Source: Minisyncoccota bacterium (GTDB taxonomy: Bacteria > Patescibacteriota > Minisyncoccia > Phycocordibacterales > UBA9973). From it: a DNA stretch of 45,762 nt. Made by a program: the position numbers and the translations under genes. The notes beneath the pieces are model-generated. The model was not told where the DNA came from. It did not search any database and worked only from the letters and a program-made list of their open reading frames with translations. This document shows, piece after piece, positions 6,210 through 13,525 of this stretch (the stretch's first letter is position 1; every line of letters starts with the position of its first letter). The stretch spans positions 1 to 45,762 of the forward strand of contig JAGORC010000003.1 of the NCBI GenBank assembly GCA_018063015.1. Reading direction: 5' to 3'.

Positions 6210-7427
6210 ATGCAAAACCCATTTCAAAACGCAATGAAGCAGTTAGATAAAGTCATCGCAATCACCAACTTCGGAGATGATTTTATAGAAAAATTAAAAC
6301 ACCCAGACAGAGATATAAGAATTTCTATTCCCGTAGAGATGGACAACGGTAAGGTTAGAGTTTTCGAGGGTTATAGAGTTGAGTACAACAACGCTCGTGG
6401 ACCATACAAAGGAGGAATAAGATATCACAAAGATACAGAAATAAATGAGGTGAAGGCTCTCGCCTTCTGGATGGCACTAAAGTGTGCTGTTGCTGATATT
6501 CCAATGGGTGGAGGTAAGGGTGGTATAACAGTTGACCCTAAAGATTTATCAGCTAGTGAGCTTGAGAAACTTTCTCGTGGATGGGTAAGAAAGCTAGCAG
6601 ATGTATTGGGACCAAAGAAAGACGTCCCTGCTCCTGATGTAAACACTACTCCAGAAATAATGGACTGGATGGCAGATGAATTTGAAAAAATAACCGGAGA
6701 TAAAACAAGAGCAACATTTACAGGTAAACCTGTCGGCAAGGGTGGCTCAGAAGGACGAGGACCTGCTACTGGACTTGGAGGTTTTTATGTATTTGATTCT
6801 CTTCGTGAACAGCTCGGATTGCCAGAGCAATGTAGTGTAGTCGTTCAAGGTTTCGGAAACGTAGGTCAAAACGGAGCAGAAATATTTAAGAAAAATGGAC
6901 ACAAGATAGTAGCTATTTCGGATTCAAAAGGAGGTGTGTATGATGCAAACGGTATCGACATAGAGAAGCTTGCCGAACACAAGAAAAGAACTGGATCCTT
7001 GGCTGGATTTCTAGGTACAAAGAACGTAACCAATGAAGAGCTTTTAGCCCTAGAATGTGACGTTTTAGTGCCTGCTGCCTTCGAGAATGTAATAAACGAT
7101 ACCAACGCAGGCAATGTACGCGCTAAGGCCATTTTAGAGCTTGCTAACGGCCCTATAACACCCGAAGCAGATGAAATCCTATTCCAGAAGAACATCCCTG
7201 TAATACCTGACATTCTAGCTAATTCTGGAGGTGTTACTGTCTCCTACTTCGAGTGGGACCAGAATCTAAAAGGAGAAAAGTGGACAGAGAAAGAAGTCTT
7301 CGCTAAATTACTTCCAATGATGAATGACGGGGCTCAAGCAGTCTACAAAAAAGCTAAATCACTAAGCACAGACTTACGACGTGGAGCATTCGCTCTCGCT
7401 CTTGAAAGAATTCAAGAAAAAATGTAA
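6210..7427 (+). CDS. gdhA: Glutamate dehydrogenase (Glu/Leu/Phe/Val family)
   Basis: A 405-residue enzyme that interconverts glutamate and 2-oxoglutarate plus ammonia with NAD(P). RGPYKGGIRYH and the catalytic-Lys motif PMGGGKGGI (about residues 97-105) are present, and the Rossmann motif VVQGFGNVGQNGA lies near residue 212. ATG 6210 is backed by -10-like TAATAT/TATAAT 7-9 nt upstream. It is followed by tRNA-Val after 15 nt with no terminator between, so tRNA and gene may share a transcript. This is a clear family member with no missing residues seen. Confidence 0.95.
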   Translation: MQNPFQNAMKQLDKVIAITNFGDDFIEKLKHPDRDIRISIPVEMDNGKVRVFEGYRVEYNNARGPYKGGIRYHKDTEINEVKALAFWMALKCAVADIPMGGGKGGITVDPKDLSASELEKLSRGWVRKLADVLGPKKDVPAPDVNTTPEIMDWMADEFEKITGDKTRATFTGKPVGKGGSEGRGPATGLGGFYVFDSLREQLGLPEQCSVVVQGFGNVGQNGAEIFKKNGHKIVAISDSKGGVYDANGIDIEKLAEHKKRTGSLAGFLGTKNVTNEELLALECDVLVPAAFENVINDTNAGNVRAKAILELANGPITPEADEILFQKNIPVIPDILANSGGVTVSYFEWDQNLKGEKWTEKEVFAKLLPMMNDGAQAVYKKAKSLSTDLRRGAFALALERIQEKM

Positions 7428-7442
7428 CATCACTCAGTAGCC

Positions 7443-7515
7443 GGGCGGTTAGCTCAGTTGGTAGAGCGACCCCTTGACGTGGGGTAGGCCACAGGTTCGA
7501 ATCCTGTATCGCCCA
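7443..7515 (+). tRNA. tRNA-Val (GAC)
   Basis: A 73-nt cloverleaf: acceptor GGGCGGT pairs with ATCGCCC, discriminator A at 7515. The anticodon stem ACCCC/GGGGT holds loop TTGACGT with anticodon GAC; the T loop is GTTCGAATC. CCA is not encoded. The start codon of tsaD lies only 7 nt (CTTTTTT) beyond the 3' end. Confidence 0.95.
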
Positions 7516-7522
7516 CTTTTTT

Positions 7523-8665
7523 ATGAAAATACTTTCAATTGAAACATCTTGCGATGAAACAGGGATAAGCTTGCTTGAATGTAGTGGTGGGGTTAAAAAC
7601 CCAACCTTCAAAGTTCTGGCCAATGCGCTATCCTCTCAGGCGAAGCTTCACTCCCCTTATGGTGGTGTGTATCCGAACCTTGCCAAGAGAGAACATATTA
7701 AAAACCTCCCAATCCTTTTAGAAAAAATTTCTAAAAAAACTAAATTAAAGAAGCCAGATGTAATAGCCGTCACTTCAGGACCTGGACTTGAACCAGCACT
7801 ATGGACTGGAATAGTTTTCGCACAAGAACTATACAAAAAGTGGAACGTCCCAGTAGTACCCGTAAACCACATGGAGGGACACATAATATCTCCCTTCGGG
7901 AGTGTAAAAGGAAATTTCAAAATACCGAAAATAAATTTCCCTGCAATTTCACTTCTAGTATCTGGAGGCCATACAGAATTAATACTTATAAAGGATTGGA
8001 TGGACTACAAACTCATAGGAGAAACATTAGATGATGCAGCCGGAGAGGCATTCGATAAGGTAGCTCGGATGATGGAGCTCCCCTACCCAGGAGGACCCGA
8101 GATATCTAAAATTGCAGAAGAAAGAAGGACCTTGCTTTTGAAAAAACTTGGGAGCGCGACGGCGCGAGCACGAGGAATTTTTCAACAGGAAAATATCCGT
8201 GTTTTTCAAGAGCAAGGTCCTGAAATTTCTTTACCTCGTCCTATGTTGAAGAGTAAAAATTATGATTTCTCCTTTTCTGGACTTAAAACAGCGGTACTTT
8301 ATTTAATAAAGAAAATAAATTCAACAAATGAATTAGGAAAACTTGATGAAAAAACAAAATCAAAGATTGCCCTAGAATTTGAAAACGCAATAGTAGAAAC
8401 TCTAGTTTATAAAACCAAGAAAGCTATGGAAGAATACAAATCATCAACTCTCATAATAGCTGGAGGAGTAGCTTCTAATACTCATCTTAAAAGAGTTATG
8501 AAGAAAGAACTAGGAAAGAAAATAAATATCCTATTACCCGGGAAAGGTCTCGCCACGGACAACTCTATCATGATAGGAATGGTTGGATATATGAAATATT
8601 TAAAGAAAGGAGGTAAATTTGGTAATCCTAAAAACATAAAGGCAGAAGGAGGATTAAGGTTATAG
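7523..8665 (+). CDS. tsaD: tRNA N6-threonylcarbamoyladenosine transferase TsaD
   Basis: TsaD transfers the threonylcarbamoyl group to A37 of ANN-decoding tRNAs, together with TsaB and TsaE. The start MKILSIETSCDET, the metal-binding HMEGH (about residues 116-120), SGGHTEL and the late GGVASNTHLK are all intact. The 380 residues exceed the usual ~340. The excess is explained by a 96-bp (32-codon) palindromic element at residues 202-233, between GGPEISKIAEE and PRPMLKSKNYDFSFSGLK, in a loop where homologues run straight through. Without it the protein would be 348 residues. The start codon is 7 nt after tRNA-Val, so the mature mRNA may begin where tRNA processing cuts. Confidence 0.95.
   Translation: MKILSIETSCDETGISLLECSGGVKNPTFKVLANALSSQAKLHSPYGGVYPNLAKREHIKNLPILLEKISKKTKLKKPDVIAVTSGPGLEPALWTGIVFAQELYKKWNVPVVPVNHMEGHIISPFGSVKGNFKIPKINFPAISLLVSGGHTELILIKDWMDYKLIGETLDDAAGEAFDKVARMMELPYPGGPEISKIAEERRTLLLKKLGSATARARGIFQQENIRVFQEQGPEISLPRPMLKSKNYDFSFSGLKTAVLYLIKKINSTNELGKLDEKTKSKIALEFENAIVETLVYKTKKAMEEYKSSTLIIAGGVASNTHLKRVMKKELGKKINILLPGKGLATDNSIMIGMVGYMKYLKKGGKFGNPKNIKAEGGLRL
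8126..8221 (+). repeat. In-frame palindromic element inside tsaD
   Basis: AGGACCTTGC + TTTTGAAAAAAC (8126-8147) is the reverse complement of GTTTTTCAAGAGCAAGGTCCT (8201-8221), with one mismatch and one length difference. The 96-bp element is exactly 32 codons with no stop. Its centre (GAGCGCGACGGCGCGAGCAC) is much more GC-rich than the surrounding gene. These features point to an inserted MITE/REP-like element tolerated within the protein. Confidence 0.82.
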
Positions 8666-8698
8666 AATAAGCTATTATTTTATGATAATATATGGGTT

Positions 8699-10900
8699 AT
8701 GAACGACAAGCTGTTAAAACCCTACGATCCAAAAGAAACAGAAAGTAGAATCTACAAGCTCTGGGAAGAGAGCGGTTTTTTTAATCCAGACAAATTACCA
8801 GGAGAACGAAAAGAGTCTTTTACAATCATCATGCCTCCTCCCAACGTAACTGGAGTGCTCCATATGGGTCATGCAATGATGCTTACTATTGAAGATATTC
8901 TGATTCGTTACAAGAGAATGCAAGGATTCAAGACATTATGGCTACCTGGAACAGACCACGCAGCTATAGCAACTCAGTCAGTTGTAGAAAAAGAAATTTC
9001 AAAAAAAGAAGGAAAGTCTAGGTATGATCTGGGGCGTGAAGAACTTTTGAAAAGGATTGAGAACTTCGCAAAATCTTCTCACGACACGATAACTTCACAA
9101 GTTAGAGTTATGGGTTCTTCTTGTGATTGGTCACGAGAAGCATTTACTTTCGATGACAAGAGAAATCTAGCTGTCAGAACAATGTTTAAGAAAATGTATG
9201 ACGACGGACTTATTTATCGAGGACATAGAATAGTAAACTGGGATCCTAAGGGTCAAACGACAATATCAGATGACGAGATAGTTTATGTAGAGGAGAAAAC
9301 TAAATTTTATTATTTCAAATATGGACCTTTCACCATAGGTACTGCTCGCCCAGAAACAAAATTCGGTGATAAATATGTAGTAATGCATCCTAAGGACGAG
9401 AGATATAAGGAATACACTCATGGTCAAAAGATAGATTTAGAATGGATAAACGGCCCAATACAAGCAACCGTAATAAAAGATGAATCTATCGATATGGAAT
9501 TCGGTACTGGGGTTATGACTATTACTCCATGGCATTCGACCATGGACTTCGAGATAGCAGAGAGGCACAAGCTAGACAAGGAACAAATCATAGATGAACG
9601 TGGCAAGCTACTTCCTATTGCAGGAGAATTTGCTGGTCAGCACATATCTAAGGCACGAAGTTTAATAGTTGAAAAACTAAAACAAAAAGGTTTACTAGAA
9701 AAAGAAGAAGACTATACACACAATGTAGCTACTGCTGAGAGAACAGGCGGAATGATAGAACCTCAGATTAAACTTCAATGGTTTATAGACGTAGATAAAA
9801 AAATACCAGACAGAGATAACAAATCTCTTAAGGAGTTAATGCGTGAACCAGTAGAGAAAGAAGAAATAAAAATAATCCCTGACTACTTCAATAAAACCTA
9901 CTTTCACTGGATAGACAACCTCCGACCTTGGTGCATATCACGCCAGATATGGTACGGGCATAGAATTCCTGTATGGTATCAAGGAAATGAAATTTACTGT
10001 GGAGTAAATGCCCCTGAAGGAGACGGCTGGGTTCAAGACGAAGATACACTCGACACATGGTTCTCCTCTGCGTTGTGGACTTTCTCAACTCTAGGCTGGC
10101 CTGAAAAAACAAAAGATTTAGAGTTCTATCATCCTACCGACGTATTAGAAACTGGGTATGAGATATTGTTCTTCTGGGTTGCTCGTATGATTCTAATGAC
10201 TAAATACGCTATCAACACAATCCCTTTCCATACTGTATATCTACACGGTACAGTTCGCGATGCCCAAGGGAGAAAAATGTCTAAGTCTCTAGGTAACGGA
10301 ATAGACCCTATAGTAATAGCAGAAAAATTCGGAGCTGATGCAGGTAGAATGGCTCTCATAGTGGGAACAGCTCCAGGTACAGATAGTAGAATCTCAGAAG
10401 ACAAAATAAAAGGTTATAAACATTTTGCCAATAAACTTTGGAATATAAGTCGTTTTATACTAACTAATACAAATGAAGAAGGTATTGATACATGGAAATT
10501 AAATCCCGCTGATAAAAAAATCTTAGATGAATTAGACGAAAAAATTAATGAGATAACAAAAGAAATGGATGAATATAAATTTTATATAGCAGGAGAAAAA
10601 ATATATCATTATATATGGCATGAATTTGCTGATAAGATACTGGAAGACAGCAAGCCACTAATACAAAAAATAGTACCTCAAGACTTAGATGATACGAAAC
10701 GAATACTTACAGATCATATGAACCCATATCCTGACACAAGAGGTTCCAGACAAAAACTTTTAAAAGAAATGCTGAGAAAAATACTTATCATATTACATCC
10801 ATTCATGCCTTTCGTAACAGAAGAAATCTGGAGCATATTACCTCAAAAAGAGAAGAATTTATTACTAGTAGAACAGTGGCCCCTTGAGGCTTCTATATAA
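8699..10900 (+). CDS. valS: Valyl-tRNA synthetase
   Basis: A 733-residue class I synthetase that charges tRNA-Val. The HIGH-type motif is PPPNVTGVLHMGHAM (about residues 49-63) and the KMSKS motif is GRKMSKSLGNGIDP (about residue 525). The editing domain lies between, with TARPETKFGD. It is shorter than the 950-residue E. coli enzyme; the long C-terminal coiled coil is missing, as expected in streamlined CPR genomes. It ends in TAATG, overlapping the start of the next gene by 1 nt. A GATAAT/TAATAT box lies 7-9 nt before the ATG. Confidence 0.95.
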   Translation: MNDKLLKPYDPKETESRIYKLWEESGFFNPDKLPGERKESFTIIMPPPNVTGVLHMGHAMMLTIEDILIRYKRMQGFKTLWLPGTDHAAIATQSVVEKEISKKEGKSRYDLGREELLKRIENFAKSSHDTITSQVRVMGSSCDWSREAFTFDDKRNLAVRTMFKKMYDDGLIYRGHRIVNWDPKGQTTISDDEIVYVEEKTKFYYFKYGPFTIGTARPETKFGDKYVVMHPKDERYKEYTHGQKIDLEWINGPIQATVIKDESIDMEFGTGVMTITPWHSTMDFEIAERHKLDKEQIIDERGKLLPIAGEFAGQHISKARSLIVEKLKQKGLLEKEEDYTHNVATAERTGGMIEPQIKLQWFIDVDKKIPDRDNKSLKELMREPVEKEEIKIIPDYFNKTYFHWIDNLRPWCISRQIWYGHRIPVWYQGNEIYCGVNAPEGDGWVQDEDTLDTWFSSALWTFSTLGWPEKTKDLEFYHPTDVLETGYEILFFWVARMILMTKYAINTIPFHTVYLHGTVRDAQGRKMSKSLGNGIDPIVIAEKFGADAGRMALIVGTAPGTDSRISEDKIKGYKHFANKLWNISRFILTNTNEEGIDTWKLNPADKKILDELDEKINEITKEMDEYKFYIAGEKIYHYIWHEFADKILEDSKPLIQKIVPQDLDDTKRILTDHMNPYPDTRGSRQKLLKEMLRKILIILHPFMPFVTEEIWSILPQKEKNLLLVEQWPLEASI

Positions 10901-11595
10901 TGAACCCAGGAGATCCTAAAATACTCTTGTTATCTTTAGCTGGTGGGGTTATTCCTGCATTGGTTTGGCTTTGGTTCTGGCTCAAGGAAGATAGAAAGAA
11001 ACCAGAGCCTACAGGACTACTCGCAATAATATTTATAGTAGGTATGATTGGTGTATTTTTCGTTATACCAATTCAGAAATTAATCAGGTCAGCATTTGAC
11101 TCAAGTAATACAGAAATAATACTCTGGGCAGCAGCCGAGGAAGTAATCAAATATCTAGCAGTTTTAATAATCCTATTCAGAAGCCACTATATAAACGAAC
11201 CGTTGGACTGGCCAATATATCTTATAACCGCTGCTTTGGGATTCGCCGCACTTGAAAACACTTTATTCCTAATGAAACCTCTATCACTTAACGAAACAAC
11301 AGTAGGACTCCTTACAGGACAGCTTAGATTCCTTGGCTCTACCCTACTACACGCGGTAGCCAGTGGAATGCTAGGTATCGCTCTTGGACTTTCTTTCTAT
11401 TTAAATAAATACAAGAGAAGATTTTACTTGTTTTCTGGATTAATAGTCGCTACTGCCTTGCACAGCACGTTTAATTTCTTTATAATGAAGAATAATGGAA
11501 GCGAATTTTTAAAAGTGTTCGGCTTCTTGTGGGTCGTCACAATTATATTAATGCTCCTTTTTGAAAAATTAAGGAGAATGGATGGTATAAAATAA
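10900..11595 (+). CDS. prsW: PrsW-family intramembrane protease
   Basis: A 231-residue membrane protein with about seven hydrophobic segments. It carries the PrsW motifs: AAAEEVIKY (Glu-Glu, about residues 78-86), GFAALENTLF (near 115), LLHAVASGMLG and a final ALHSTFNFF. Family members are membrane-embedded glutamic proteases; Bacillus PrsW cleaves an anti-sigma factor. The substrate here is unknown, but a sigma factor and a membrane-anchored DUF5667 protein are encoded at 32.4-33.8 kb, so a similar role is conceivable. Translation is probably coupled to valS through TAATG. Confidence 0.82.
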   Translation: MNPGDPKILLLSLAGGVIPALVWLWFWLKEDRKKPEPTGLLAIIFIVGMIGVFFVIPIQKLIRSAFDSSNTEIILWAAAEEVIKYLAVLIILFRSHYINEPLDWPIYLITAALGFAALENTLFLMKPLSLNETTVGLLTGQLRFLGSTLLHAVASGMLGIALGLSFYLNKYKRRFYLFSGLIVATALHSTFNFFIMKNNGSEFLKVFGFLWVVTIILMLLFEKLRRMDGIK

Positions 11596-11599
11596 TTTT

Positions 11600-12073
11600 A
11601 TGGAACAAAAAAGAAAAAGAAGTTTTTTTGAAAGGTTGACTGGTAGTATTCGAGCAAGCGACGAGTATGAAGAATTAGAAGAAAAGCTCGAGAAAAGTGA
11701 CAAGAAAGAACCTGGAGGTAAGTGGATGGCTGAAGAAGCTGAGGAGGCTGAGCTTGCAGTAGATGTGTATCAGACTTCTTCTGAAATCATAATACAAACC
11801 ATGGTTGCAGGAGTTAAGCCAGATGACCTAGACCTAACGATAGCTCGCAATATGATAACAATCAAAGGCAAAAGAGACGACAATAGAACAATAGACGAAG
11901 AAGACTATTTTACAAAAGAATTATATTGGGGAGCATTCTCTAGAACCATTCTCCTTCCTCAGGAAGTTGAACCAGAAGAAGCTGAAGCTATTGAGAAACA
12001 AGGACTACTAACTATAAAGCTTCAAAAGATAGATAAAGAAAAGAAAACAAATCTAAAAGTAAAATCAGCCTAG
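11600..12073 (+). CDS. Hsp20/alpha-crystallin small heat-shock protein
   Basis: A 157-residue ATP-independent holdase chaperone. The alpha-crystallin domain spans about residues 50-145: LAVDVYQTSSEIIIQT, VKPDDLDLTIARNMITIKGK, YWGAFSRTILLPQEVEPEEA and the GLLTIKLQK strand. The N-terminal arm is short and highly charged (KRKRSFFERLTG, then an acidic stretch). It follows prsW by 4 nt; a TATAAA/TAAAAT box straddling the prsW stop, 6-8 nt from the ATG, may give it a separate start. A strong terminator follows at once. Confidence 0.93.
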   Translation: MEQKRKRSFFERLTGSIRASDEYEELEEKLEKSDKKEPGGKWMAEEAEEAELAVDVYQTSSEIIIQTMVAGVKPDDLDLTIARNMITIKGKRDDNRTIDEEDYFTKELYWGAFSRTILLPQEVEPEEAEAIEKQGLLTIKLQKIDKEKKTNLKVKSA

Positions 12074-12105
12074 ATAAATAAAACCCCTTACGGGGTTTTA
12101 TTTAT
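12074..12105. terminator. Bidirectional intrinsic terminator after hsp20
   Basis: ATAAATAAAACCCC (12074-12087) and GGGGTTTTATTTAT (12092-12105) form a perfect 14-bp stem with a 4-nt loop. The stem base is A-rich on one side and T-rich on the other, so it can stop transcription in both directions, including from tRNA-Phe. Confidence 0.88.
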
Positions 12106-12107
12106 TG

Positions 12108-12180
12108 TGCCGAGGACCAGATTTGAACTGGTGACATCTCCCTCTTCAGGGGAGCGCTCTACCAACTGAGCTACCTCGGC
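12108..12180 (-). tRNA. tRNA-Phe (GAA)
   Basis: A 73-nt cloverleaf on the minus strand: acceptor GCCGAGG/CCTCGGC, discriminator A at 12108. The anticodon stem CTCCC/GGGAG encloses loop CTGAAGA with anticodon GAA. CCA is not encoded. Confidence 0.95.
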
Positions 12181-12187
12181 AAAAGTA

Positions 12188-12469
12188 TTAAAACTTTTTC
12201 AATATATCACCTATTGGAATACCTCCACTATTTAGATCCTTCTGCATCCCTCCAATAGAAACAAAGAAATCCATAATCTTGTTTAAGTATGGTTCTAGGT
12301 AGTAGAAAACTCCGAAAGCCACACCTACTATGATTAAAAATCTAAGAAAGCCAAAAAAGGCCATTCTCTTCTGGACACCTCTTACTTTATGAAGCATGGC
12401 ATTGTTCTCTTTTGTGAGTTCCAATGTCTTCTCTAACATTCTTCTTGTTTCAGGATCCATGAAAGACAT
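12188..12469 (-). CDS. Small single-pass membrane protein
   Basis: A 93-residue protein from ATG 12467-12469 (MSFMDPETRRMLEKTLELTK); the frame is open further, but that part overlaps tRNA-Arg. An N-terminal charged helix (about residues 5-35, possibly coiled coil) precedes one transmembrane helix, FGFLRFLIIVGVAFGVFYYL (about 39-58), and a short polar end. No catalytic motif is present and the function is unknown. Its stop lies 7 nt before tRNA-Phe on the same strand. MDPETRR at 12460 is an alternative start. Confidence 0.7.
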   Translation of the reverse strand: MSFMDPETRRMLEKTLELTKENNAMLHKVRGVQKRMAFFGFLRFLIIVGVAFGVFYYLEPYLNKIMDFFVSIGGMQKDLNSGGIPIGDILKKF

Positions 12470-12535
12470 TTTAGCATAAAAAAACATAAAATCCAGCTTT
12501 GGACTATTAGCTTTATATGCTAAATTATATCTATT

Positions 12536-12607
12536 GTCCCTGTAGTTCAATGGATAGAATAGTTCCGTCCTAAGGAATAGATGCACGTTCGATTCGTGCC
12601 AGGGACA
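12536..12607 (+). tRNA. tRNA-Arg (CCU)
   Basis: A 72-nt cloverleaf: acceptor GTCCCTG/CAGGGAC, discriminator A at 12607. The anticodon stem GTTCC/GGAAT holds loop GTCCTAA, anticodon CCT, reading AGG. CCA is not encoded. It is convergent with the glutaredoxin-like gene, whose stop is 6 nt away. Confidence 0.93.
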
Positions 12608-12613
12608 CAGTAT

Positions 12614-12850
12614 TTAGATAAATCCTAGAAGTTTAGAGATTTTTGGTTTATCGAAACCAACAGTAATATCTCCATCTATCACAATCACAGGCACTCCTAA
12701 TTGACCTGATTTTTCTACCATTTCCTTTCTTTTATCTAGGTCGCTTGCTACGTCAAATTCTGTGTAGCTTACGTTATTTGTCTTAAAAAACTCTTTTGCC
12801 ATATGACAGAAATGGCAGGTAGGTGTTGAATATATAGTTACGTTATGCAT
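12614..12850 (-). CDS. Glutaredoxin-like thiol-disulfide protein
   Basis: A 78-residue single-domain glutaredoxin/NrdH-type redox protein. The active site is PTCHFCHMAKEFF (CxxC at Cys12 and Cys15), the cis-Pro motif is LGVPVIVID, and the GFDKPKISKLL end binds the thiol partner. It likely reduces disulfides in the cytoplasm. The His-Phe pair between the cysteines differs from the CPYC of classic glutaredoxins. A promoter lies at 12901-12929, leaving a leader of about 45 nt. Confidence 0.9.
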   Translation of the reverse strand: MHNVTIYSTPTCHFCHMAKEFFKTNNVSYTEFDVASDLDKRKEMVEKSGQLGVPVIVIDGDITVGFDKPKISKLLGFI

Positions 12851-12900
12851 AAAAAATATAAATTCCGGATATCCCGGGTTTCTTAACTTCTAATAAACTA

Positions 12901-12929
12901 ATTATAACATACCCGTCAAGTGACTACAA
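12901..12929 (-). promoter_or_regulatory. Promoter of the glutaredoxin-like gene
   Basis: On the minus strand TTGTAG (12924-12929) is followed after 17 nt by TATAAT (12901-12906). Unlike its neighbours this gene has a leader. Confidence 0.6.
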
Positions 12930-12934
12930 AATTG

Positions 12935-13005
12935 TGCGGGTAAGGAGAATCGAACTCCTGTCTCAACCTTGGGAAGGTCGCATTCTACCACTAAACCATA
13001 CCCGC
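12935..13005 (-). tRNA. tRNA-Gly (CCC)
   Basis: A 71-nt cloverleaf on the minus strand: acceptor GCGGGTA/TACCCGC, discriminator A at 12935. The anticodon stem CGACC/GGTTG holds loop TTCCCAA, anticodon CCC, reading GGG. CCA is not encoded. Confidence 0.92.
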
Positions 13006-13011
13006 AAAAAA

Positions 13012-13392
13012 TTATTTAAACCAATTTTTTAAGAAATGCATGAACTTCCCATCTTCTTCATCTTCTTCGGATTCTTCTTTTTCGTTTTTCTCCTCTACTA
13101 TTACAACAACCTCTTCCCCTTCTTTGGCAAACCCGAATTTATCTCTTATGCTCTCTTCTTGTCCCTTTTCTGTATTCAAACTAGCTATGTTTTCTGATAA
13201 TTCCTGTTTCATTTGCTTGAGCTCTGTTACTTTCTTTTCAGCTATATTTTTATTTTTAGAAGTTTCCATCATTTTCCCTATAAAACCAAACACATTCCAA
13301 GCAAACAGTAATATAATCCCCCCAAGTAAAAAAAGAGCGAATTTCGACTCCATAAATCTACGCATTCCTTTTTTCCTTTTAAAATCTCTCAT
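13012..13392 (-). CDS. FtsB/DivIC-like septum formation protein
   Basis: A 126-residue bitopic membrane protein: a basic N-terminus (RDFKRKKGMRRF), one transmembrane helix (FALFLLGGIILLFAWNVFGF, about residues 18-37), a coiled coil (about 45-80) and the conserved IRDKFGFAKEGEEVVVIVEE that marks FtsB/DivIC. These act with FtsL and FtsQ at the division site. The C-terminal tail is very acidic. A -10 TATAAT is 8 nt from the ATG. Its stop lies 7 nt before tRNA-Gly on the same strand. It is divergent from a 37-residue membrane protein gene with an overlapping -10 box. Confidence 0.85.
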   Translation of the reverse strand: MRDFKRKKGMRRFMESKFALFLLGGIILLFAWNVFGFIGKMMETSKNKNIAEKKVTELKQMKQELSENIASLNTEKGQEESIRDKFGFAKEGEEVVVIVEEKNEKEESEEDEEDGKFMHFLKNWFK

Positions 13393-13399
13393 ATTATGA

Positions 13400-13406
13400 T
13401 ATTATA
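13400..13406. promoter_or_regulatory. Overlapping divergent -10 boxes
   Basis: The same bases serve both strands: TATTAT on plus (13400-13405, 6 nt before ATG 13412) and TATAAT on minus (13401-13406, 8 nt before ATG 13392). Simultaneous binding at both would be impossible, so the two genes should compete for polymerase. Confidence 0.6.
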
Positions 13407-13411
13407 CCAAC

Positions 13412-13525
13412 ATGCTTTTCAATAAAAAACATCAGAAGAAGGTGCAGTTAATCTGGTCTATCTTGTGCGTACTTGTTATCGTAAGTATGATACTTCTTTA
13501 CGCTCCTATCTTCACCGTTAAATAA
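13412..13525 (+). CDS. 37-residue single-pass membrane protein
   Basis: This short frame has ATG 13412 and stop TAA 13523-13525. It encodes MLFNKKHQKKVQ, then a hydrophobic helix LIWSILCVLVIVSMILLYA (about residues 13-31), then PIFTVK. The basic N-terminus suggests a cytoplasmic start with one membrane pass. Support comes from a -10 box 6 nt before the ATG, the clean basic-then-hydrophobic layout, and the way it fills the gap up to the convergent lepA stop (adjacent at 13526). The function is unknown; a role near division or translation factors would be guesswork. Confidence 0.62.
   Translation: MLFNKKHQKKVQLIWSILCVLVIVSMILLYAPIFTVK

Noticed and set aside
12470-12586. N-terminal extension of the small membrane protein at 12188
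   Set aside because: The extension overlaps tRNA-Arg on the other strand and lacks a sensible start; ATG 12469 fits better.
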